A stretch of DNA of 16,139 nt from Hyphomicrobiales bacterium (GTDB taxonomy: Bacteria; Pseudomonadota; Alphaproteobacteria; Rhizobiales; Devosiaceae), in contig JALSJY010000141.1 in assembly GCA_026989045.1 (NCBI GenBank), forward strand, positions 1 to 16,139, in the 5' to 3' direction. The notes beneath the pieces are model-generated. The model worked only from the letters and a program-made list of their open reading frames with translations. It had not been told where the DNA came from and did not search any database. Every line of letters starts with the position of its first letter. The stretch's first letter is position 1. Position numbers and translations under genes: made by a program. Positions 6,540 through 11,846 of this stretch are shown in pieces.

Positions 6540-8729
6540 ATGGATAAAAAAACAAATTCATATCCAATGCCAATGCGGCTTTTACTATCTGGCATTGTAG
6601 CTACTTTTTTAATTATATCTACTGTGTTGGGTGGTATTTATCTTGGCAATCAAACACAGGACCGTTTTCATGATATTGAGAGCTCTTGGCAGGTCTATTC
6701 TGATGAGGCTGAATTGCGTGGAGAATTATTAAACCGTATGTGGTCGCATTTGGGTTATGGTGGAATAATTCATAATTTCAAAAATTATGTTTTGCGCCAA
6801 GATCAGCAATATCTTGATAGGCTTGAAGATCAATTTACAGATTTTAGCCAAACAATAAAAGAATATCGTCAAAGCAACCCAACAAGACAAGAGCTAGATA
6901 ATTTAGCAATTATTGAAAATACAATGTTGACCTATATGAATAAAGCAAAAATAGCAAAACAAGCAGCACAAGAAAACTGGCCGCCACAAAAGACTGATAA
7001 GCTTGTTAAAGTGAATGATGAAAATGCTCTATATGCCTTAGCAACACTTGATAGATTATGGCGAGAAAAACGAGAAGAAACAACAACAATAATTTCTCAT
7101 GCTGTGGCTGAGGGTGAAAATCTGGTTGTTGTGGGTTTTCGTTTTATGGCAGCCTTGGTCGTTGTTTCGTTAGTCCTTTTTGCTCTATTTTATTTATTGC
7201 AAATGGAATTACGCCAAGCAATTGGGCTTTTATCTAAAGAGTTGAGTGAGAGAAAATTAGCACAACAAGTTGCTAAAAAATTTCAACGTGCAGTTGAGCA
7301 AAGCCCTGTAACAATTATCATCACGGACACAGATAGAAAAATTGAATATGTTAATCAAAAATTTTGTGACTTAACGGGTTATACTTCAGACGAAGTAATT
7401 GGCAAAACTCCCTCTATCTTACAATCAGGTGAAACATCTGAGCAAGCATATGCTAGTCTGCATCAGCAGCTGGAACTAGGGCAGGAATGGCGCGGAGAGT
7501 TTCATAACAAAAAGAAAGATGGCAATTTATATTGGGCAAAAACCAGTATTTTACCACTTCGTGAGGAAGATGGAATAATAACGCATTTTATTGGTCTGGG
7601 GGAAGATATTACTCAAACAAGAAAAGCGCGCGATCAAATGCACAGAGCGCAAAAAATGGAGGCAGTTGGTATGTTGGCCTCTGGTGTGGCACATGATTTT
7701 AATAATGTTCTTACAATTATTTTGGGCAATGTATTTTTAGCTAAAGCTGATGCGCCGATTGATAGTGATCTTGCCTATGAGCTTGAGCAGATTGAAATTG
7801 CCGCAAAGAGAGCGCGCAATATGGTTGGCCAGATTTTAACATTTGCCCGCCAGCAACCTGGCGAAACTATTGCTCTAAGAGTAGGCGATACAATAGATGA
7901 GGTTATTAGATTGATGCGAGCTTCAATTTTGCCAAATATCAAAATAAAATGTGTGATTAAAGATAAGACCCTATCTGCGCTAGCTGATTCAACTCGCCTG
8001 CACCAAGTAATAATGAATCTTTGTTCAAATGCTGCCGAGGCCATTGGTGCAAATGAAGGTGAAATAACCATAACAGCTAAGGTTGAAACTGGCAATAAAA
8101 CTCCAAAACAGGTTTGTATTTGTGTTAGCGATAATGGCCCGGGAATTCCAGATAAATTAAAGGAGAAAATATTTGATCCGTTTTTTACCACTAAGCAATT
8201 AGGCAAGGGGACGGGACTTGGCCTCTCTGTTGTAACTTCCCTTATATCTCAAATGAATGGCCATATTTCGCTAGAAACATCGCCAAAAGGCTCTGAGTTT
8301 AAAATTCTTTTACCTATGGCCGAGCCGTCTAAAGATGAGAATAAAAAAACCAAGACATTTATAGTCGGCTCAGGGAGAATTTTGCTGATAGATGATCAAA
8401 AAGAAGTGGTAGATATTTGTAATAAGATTCTTGCAAAAATGAATTATCAAGTTGATGCTTTTACTAATCCAAAAGAGGCGATGAGTTTATTTAAATCTAA
8501 TCCAGATGATTACCAATTAGTGATGACTGATTATATTATGCCAGAGTTAAGCGGTGCCGAGGTGTGCGCACAGGTTAGGGAGTTGCGGCCAAACTGCCCG
8601 ATAATTATTTATTCAGCCTATCAGCCAGATCAGATTGAATTAGACAGGTTTAAACCAATTAAATTGCTAAAAAAACCAATTGATCCACACTCCTTATCGC
8701 AAACCTTAATGAATTTGCTGAATGTTTAG
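6540..8729 (+). CDS. membrane hybrid sensor histidine kinase (sensor-PAS-HK-receiver)
   Basis: The 729-residue kinase has TM1 at about 13-36 and TM2 at about 196-220, bracketing a periplasmic, probably all-helical sensor of about 160 residues. That sensor contains GYGGIIHNFKNYVLR (72-86), a motif seen in several membrane signalling proteins. A PAS domain follows (about 248-360; AVEQSPVTIIITD, NQKFCDLTGY, GEDIT). The H-box is ASGVAHDFNNVLT with phospho-acceptor His385. The ATPase domain has an N-box (MNLCSNAAEAIG, about 492-503), a G1 box (DNGPGIP, 531-537), an F-box (FDPFFTTK) and a G2 box (GKGTGLGLS, 555-563). A C-terminal receiver (about 612-729) has an acidic pair at Asp618/Asp619, Asp664 in MTDYIMPELSG and Lys712. 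No Hpt domain is visible. It lies between the divergent response regulator and the idr operon, and its signal is unknown. Confidence 0.93.
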   Translation: MDKKTNSYPMPMRLLLSGIVATFLIISTVLGGIYLGNQTQDRFHDIESSWQVYSDEAELRGELLNRMWSHLGYGGIIHNFKNYVLRQDQQYLDRLEDQFTDFSQTIKEYRQSNPTRQELDNLAIIENTMLTYMNKAKIAKQAAQENWPPQKTDKLVKVNDENALYALATLDRLWREKREETTTIISHAVAEGENLVVVGFRFMAALVVVSLVLFALFYLLQMELRQAIGLLSKELSERKLAQQVAKKFQRAVEQSPVTIIITDTDRKIEYVNQKFCDLTGYTSDEVIGKTPSILQSGETSEQAYASLHQQLELGQEWRGEFHNKKKDGNLYWAKTSILPLREEDGIITHFIGLGEDITQTRKARDQMHRAQKMEAVGMLASGVAHDFNNVLTIILGNVFLAKADAPIDSDLAYELEQIEIAAKRARNMVGQILTFARQQPGETIALRVGDTIDEVIRLMRASILPNIKIKCVIKDKTLSALADSTRLHQVIMNLCSNAAEAIGANEGEITITAKVETGNKTPKQVCICVSDNGPGIPDKLKEKIFDPFFTTKQLGKGTGLGLSVVTSLISQMNGHISLETSPKGSEFKILLPMAEPSKDENKKTKTFIVGSGRILLIDDQKEVVDICNKILAKMNYQVDAFTNPKEAMSLFKSNPDDYQLVMTDYIMPELSGAEVCAQVRELRPNCPIIIYSAYQPDQIELDRFKPIKLLKKPIDPHSLSQTLMNLLNV

Positions 8730-8762
8730 GAAGCTCATCAGAATCAAATACCAGACTTTGGC

Positions 8763-8780
8763 GCGCAATAGCTAGTGCGC
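8763..8780. repeat. near-perfect inverted repeat after the kinase gene
   Basis: GCGCAATAGCTAGTGCGC pairs GCGCA with TGCGC around a TAGCTA core, with one mismatched pair. It starts 34 nt after the kinase stop codon and just before the phased TTACA repeats. It may help terminate kinase transcription or be a protein-binding palindrome. No T-run follows it, so it is not called an intrinsic terminator. Confidence 0.4.
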
Positions 8781-8785
8781 TATAA

Positions 8786-8822
8786 GTTACAAAATACAAA
8801 AAGTTACATTTTGTTACATTTC
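8786..8822. promoter_or_regulatory. 10-bp-phased TTACA repeats, candidate response-regulator box
   Basis: GTTACATTTT (8803-8812) and GTTACATTTC (8813-8822) are head-to-tail copies identical at nine of ten bases. A weaker unit with TACA at 8795-8798 keeps the same 10-bp phase (TACA at 8795, 8805, 8815). A further GTTACA lies out of phase at 8786-8791, and another at 8856-8861. Tandem repeats with one-turn spacing are the usual DNA target of OmpR/PhoB regulators. The last tandem copy overlaps the candidate -35 of the idr operon, a position fitting activation. Which protein binds is inferred only. Confidence 0.5.
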
Positions 8823-8839
8823 TTCATAACTCTTAGTAT
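8811..8839 (+). promoter_or_regulatory. candidate promoter of the idr operon
   Basis: TTGTTA (8811-8816), a 17-nt spacer and TAGTAT (8834-8839) form a sigma-70-like promoter with four of six matches in each hexamer. Predicted transcription starts near 8846, giving a leader of about 120 nt. Weak hexamers together with an overlapping direct-repeat box would suit a promoter that needs an activator. The leader holds a 12-codon frame (8912-8947, stop included) and nothing else recognised. Confidence 0.4.
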
Positions 8840-8966
8840 GTAGTGAAATATCCTCGTTACATTGCCCCATTAGGTTGAGAATCAGAAAAGATAAGCAGTT
8901 TATTGAAATTCATGTCAGGTGGCATGTGTGTTCTGCTTGCTTTCTAGCGCAAAAAGGGGAAGCCGA

Positions 8967-10082
8967 ATGATAAAATTTCCGCTAAATAACTATAAAAGCC
9001 CATCTGTTACCCTAATGGTTTCAGCTCTGGCCTTTTCGACTATGGTTGCATTGCCTTCTCAGGCTCAAGAATATAGTCCGATAAAGCAAATTGAAGTTAA
9101 ACAAGAACTGGTAGATCTCGGTAAACGTTTATTTTATGATACTCGTTTGTCAGGGGATACTGGTTTGGCTTGTGCCTCGTGTCACCAGCCAGACAAAGCA
9201 TTTACTGATGGTCAGGCTTTGTCAGATGCCTACGCCGATACGTTACATTTTAGAAATGTACCAACATTAGCTAATGTTGGCCATCGTGCCGCATGGTTTC
9301 ATGACGGTCGCATAGGAACTAACCTAAATGATGTAACTCGTGAATCAATCACAGAAACATATTTCATGAATATGGATATGCGCATCATGCAAGAACGCTT
9401 AAAGCAAGATCCAATCTATGTGGATATGTTTGCAAAAGCAGGTAAAGGTGAGCCATCAAATGGTGGTGTTCGTTCTGCCATTGAGGGGTTCTTAAAAACA
9501 GTCACTTCAAGCGGTGCTCCATTTGATACTGGTGACATGTCAGATTCTGCAAAAGCAGGTTTTGAATTATTCACTGGCAAGGCTGGTTGTGTTGCATGTC
9601 ACTCTGGTGATCGTTTTACCGATGATCAGCCACATAATATTGGTGTGCCTGAAAATCCTGATATCTGGTCAGACCCAGATCGTCATGTAACATATGTAAC
9701 TTACGCTAAGTTCCAAGGTGTAGAAAATTATATGAATTTACGCCAAGATCTTGGTGCTTATATTCGTGATCATAAAGAAGAAAGTAAGGGTAAGTTTATG
9801 ACCCCAACTCTTCGTGAGCTCACCTATACTGCGCCATATATGCACAATGGCATGATTGCCTCATTAGAAGAAGTTATTGACTTTTATAATGGAGGTGGTG
9901 GTGACGCTGCAAATAAAGACCAATTGTTAAAGCCACTTGATTTAAGTGATGAAGAAAAAGCCAATTTGGTTGCTTTCTTAGAATCACTATCAGGCGATAG
10001 CTTTGATGTTCCTGCCTATAATCCCGGTGAATTTGACACTGAATATACTGTCATCACCGATTGGCTTAACAAGAAAAATTGA
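8967..10082 (+). CDS. idrP1: di-haem cytochrome c peroxidase, iodate reductase accessory IdrP
   Basis: The periplasmic CcpA/MauG-family protein has 371 residues from ATG 8967. That start is preferred because AGGGGA lies a few bases upstream and a Sec signal peptide begins there (hydrophobic VTLMVSALAFSTMVALP, probable cleavage after SQAQ near residue 34). A longer frame from GTG 8919 would add 16 residues ahead of the signal and lacks a ribosome-binding site. Two c-haem sites are present, CASCH (69-73) and CVACH (208-212), plus the family motif TAPYMHNGM (288-296), whose Met can ligate the high-potential haem. It is first of four genes and ends 13 nt before the second di-haem gene. In known iodate reductase clusters such proteins are proposed to remove H2O2 formed with iodate reduction. 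The P1/P2 numbering here follows position and is not verified. Confidence 0.88.
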   Translation: MIKFPLNNYKSPSVTLMVSALAFSTMVALPSQAQEYSPIKQIEVKQELVDLGKRLFYDTRLSGDTGLACASCHQPDKAFTDGQALSDAYADTLHFRNVPTLANVGHRAAWFHDGRIGTNLNDVTRESITETYFMNMDMRIMQERLKQDPIYVDMFAKAGKGEPSNGGVRSAIEGFLKTVTSSGAPFDTGDMSDSAKAGFELFTGKAGCVACHSGDRFTDDQPHNIGVPENPDIWSDPDRHVTYVTYAKFQGVENYMNLRQDLGAYIRDHKEESKGKFMTPTLRELTYTAPYMHNGMIASLEEVIDFYNGGGGDAANKDQLLKPLDLSDEEKANLVAFLESLSGDSFDVPAYNPGEFDTEYTVITDWLNKKN

Positions 10083-10095
10083 GGAGAGGTTGATT

Positions 10096-11238
10096 ATGTT
10101 TAAAATTCAAAAATTCTCTACCCTCACTGCTGTTGCATTAGTTGCAACTTCGCTATTAGCACCAATGGGTGCGATGGCTGGGGACAGGCCATCTGAGCTT
10201 GCTCCTCTTGGTGATCCGCCTAACCCTGCAAGCAATCCTACAACACCTGAAAAGGTGGAGCTGGGCAAAATGCTATTTTTTGATGGTCGTTTGTCAGGCA
10301 ATGGCACTATGGGCTGTGTTGTTTGTCACCTTCCTGATGCAGGTTGGGATTTTCCTGATAAAATTTCAATGGGTTATCCAGGCACTGTTCACTGGCGTAA
10401 TTCACAAACCATTATCAATTCAGCTTATTATGACAAGCTGTTTTGGGCTGGCTCTTCCAGTTCGCTAGAAAAACAAGCTCGCTCTGCGGCTCGTGGTGGT
10501 GTTGCTGGAAATGGTGAAGATGATGGTCTTGAAGCACGCCTAGCATTTGTGCCTGAATATGTTAAACGCTTTAATGAAGTGTTTGGTGATACTTGGCCAA
10601 ATGTTCGAAATGCTTATAAGGCAATTGCAGCGTTTGAGAGGACATTGGTGCAAACCGATACTCCATTCGATAACTATATGCGTGGCGATGATAAAGCTTT
10701 AACCAAGCAGCAACTAGCAGGACTTGAACTGTTTACCGGAAAAGCAAATTGTTCTTCATGTCATAATGGAGCTCTTTTAACCGATCAGAAATATTATAAT
10801 CTTGGTGTTCCAACTTATGATGGCTGGCAGGACGATGCTCTTGCTCAAATCACTTATCGATTTGAAATATATGCTAAAGGTGTAACTGAAGATAAATACC
10901 GCACCTATAAGGAAGATCCAGGTCTTTATTTCCGTACTAAGGAAACAGCTGATCTTGGCAAATTCCGTGTGCCGTCATTGCGTTATACTAAATATACAGC
11001 GCCATATATGCACAACGGTATGCTTGAAACTTTAGAAGATGTCATTGATTTTTATGATGCTGGCGGAGGAACTAACGACTTCTCAGCGACTAAAACAGAT
11101 ATGATACAGCCCCTAGGTCTTAGCAAAAAAGAAAAAGCTAACCTATTGGCCTTCTTAGAAAGTCTATCTGGCGATCGCATAGAGATGGATTATCCTGATC
11201 TTCCACCAACCGAGCCACTACCGGCTCCAACCAACTAG
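10096..11238 (+). CDS. idrP2: second di-haem cytochrome c peroxidase, IdrP
   Basis: This 380-residue exported di-haem protein starts at ATG 10096, with GAGGAGAGG just upstream overlapping the previous stop. The signal peptide is LTAVALVATSLLAPMGAMA, with cleavage likely before GDRP at residue 29. Haem sites are CVVCH (74-78) and CSSCH (219-223), with TAPYMHNGM near the C-terminus as in the first protein. The segment that reads WFHDGR in the first protein is LFWAGSSSSLEKQ here, so the usual Asp and Arg of the peroxidase FWDGR motif are replaced. The two proteins are clearly related but diverged, so they probably do different jobs and are not a recent duplication. The gene ends 14 nt before the Rieske gene. 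A peroxidase or electron-transfer role in iodate reduction is inferred from the cluster. Confidence 0.88.
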   Translation: MFKIQKFSTLTAVALVATSLLAPMGAMAGDRPSELAPLGDPPNPASNPTTPEKVELGKMLFFDGRLSGNGTMGCVVCHLPDAGWDFPDKISMGYPGTVHWRNSQTIINSAYYDKLFWAGSSSSLEKQARSAARGGVAGNGEDDGLEARLAFVPEYVKRFNEVFGDTWPNVRNAYKAIAAFERTLVQTDTPFDNYMRGDDKALTKQQLAGLELFTGKANCSSCHNGALLTDQKYYNLGVPTYDGWQDDALAQITYRFEIYAKGVTEDKYRTYKEDPGLYFRTKETADLGKFRVPSLRYTKYTAPYMHNGMLETLEDVIDFYDAGGGTNDFSATKTDMIQPLGLSKKEKANLLAFLESLSGDRIEMDYPDLPPTEPLPAPTN

Positions 11239-11252
11239 CGCAGGAGGTAATA

Positions 11253-11834
11253 ATGACCGCAAGTAAAGGTCTAATCGAAGCCATTAACGGTCCTGCGGAT
11301 GTTCGCAAGACTTCAAAAAAATGTGTTGTCAATCGACGTACTTTTCTTTTGACCTCTGGAGTTGCCACAGCAACGGTGATGGTTGCAATGCAAACAGGCA
11401 AGGGACTAGCAAATGTCCCAGCCATAGTTGCAACCTATCCAAGAAAATTTGTTGGCAAACTTTCAGAGCTTAAAGTAGATGAGCCGCTTGACTTTTCTTA
11501 TCCTGATGAGGGTGAGCATTCAGACTCAATGATTGTAAAGCTTGGCAAGCCAGCAGGCGGCGGCATTGGCCCAGATAAAGATGTGGTAGGATTTAATTAT
11601 ATCTGTACCCATCAGGGCGGCCCGTTACATGGCACATATAAGCCAAATGATAAGGCACTTGGGCCTTGTCCTTTCCATCTGACCACGTTTGATCTTACTC
11701 GGCATGGAATGTTTATTTCTGGACAGGCTTATCAAAGCTTGCCCCAGGTTCTTTTCGAGCTGGACGGTGATGATATTTACGCCGTTGGCATGTTTGGCCT
11801 AATTTATGGCCGCTCTGATAATTTGAAAGGTTGA
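11253..11834 (+). CDS. idrB: Rieske subunit of iodate reductase (AioB-like)
   Basis: The 193-residue small subunit passes electrons through a [2Fe-2S] cluster to or from the molybdenum subunit. The start follows a strong AGGAGG. A twin-arginine signal NRRTFLLTSG (about 27-36) and a hydrophobic stretch to ANVPA indicate Tat export of the folded subunit, presumably carrying the signal-less large subunit along, as in arsenite oxidase. Rieske ligands are CTH in YICTHQGGPLHG and CPFH in GPCPFHLTTFDL. The two cysteines that form a disulfide in many Rieske proteins (CTHxGC and CPCH) are Gly and Phe, so no such disulfide can form. FHLTTFDL, the following GMFISGQA and LPQVLFEL closely follow the AioB pattern. 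It lies 12 nt before the large subunit. Arsenite oxidase AioB is the alternative, made less likely by the neighbours. Confidence 0.9.
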   Translation: MTASKGLIEAINGPADVRKTSKKCVVNRRTFLLTSGVATATVMVAMQTGKGLANVPAIVATYPRKFVGKLSELKVDEPLDFSYPDEGEHSDSMIVKLGKPAGGGIGPDKDVVGFNYICTHQGGPLHGTYKPNDKALGPCPFHLTTFDLTRHGMFISGQAYQSLPQVLFELDGDDIYAVGMFGLIYGRSDNLKG

Positions 11835-11846
11835 GGGTGATTTATC

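Noticed and set aside
8919..8966. GTG-initiated 16-residue extension of the first di-haem protein
   Set aside because: It has no Shine-Dalgarno, would put extra residues before a well-formed signal peptide, and ATG 8967 has AGGGGA at good spacing.
8846..8966. Riboswitch (for example a molybdenum-cofactor type) in the idr leader
   Set aside because: I could not find a conserved aptamer core or a clear long-range fold by eye. A covariance-model search (Infernal against Rfam) would decide.
10003..10095. Upstream in-frame extension of the second di-haem protein
   Set aside because: It overlaps the end of the preceding gene. ATG 10096 has a good ribosome-binding site and begins a clear signal peptide.
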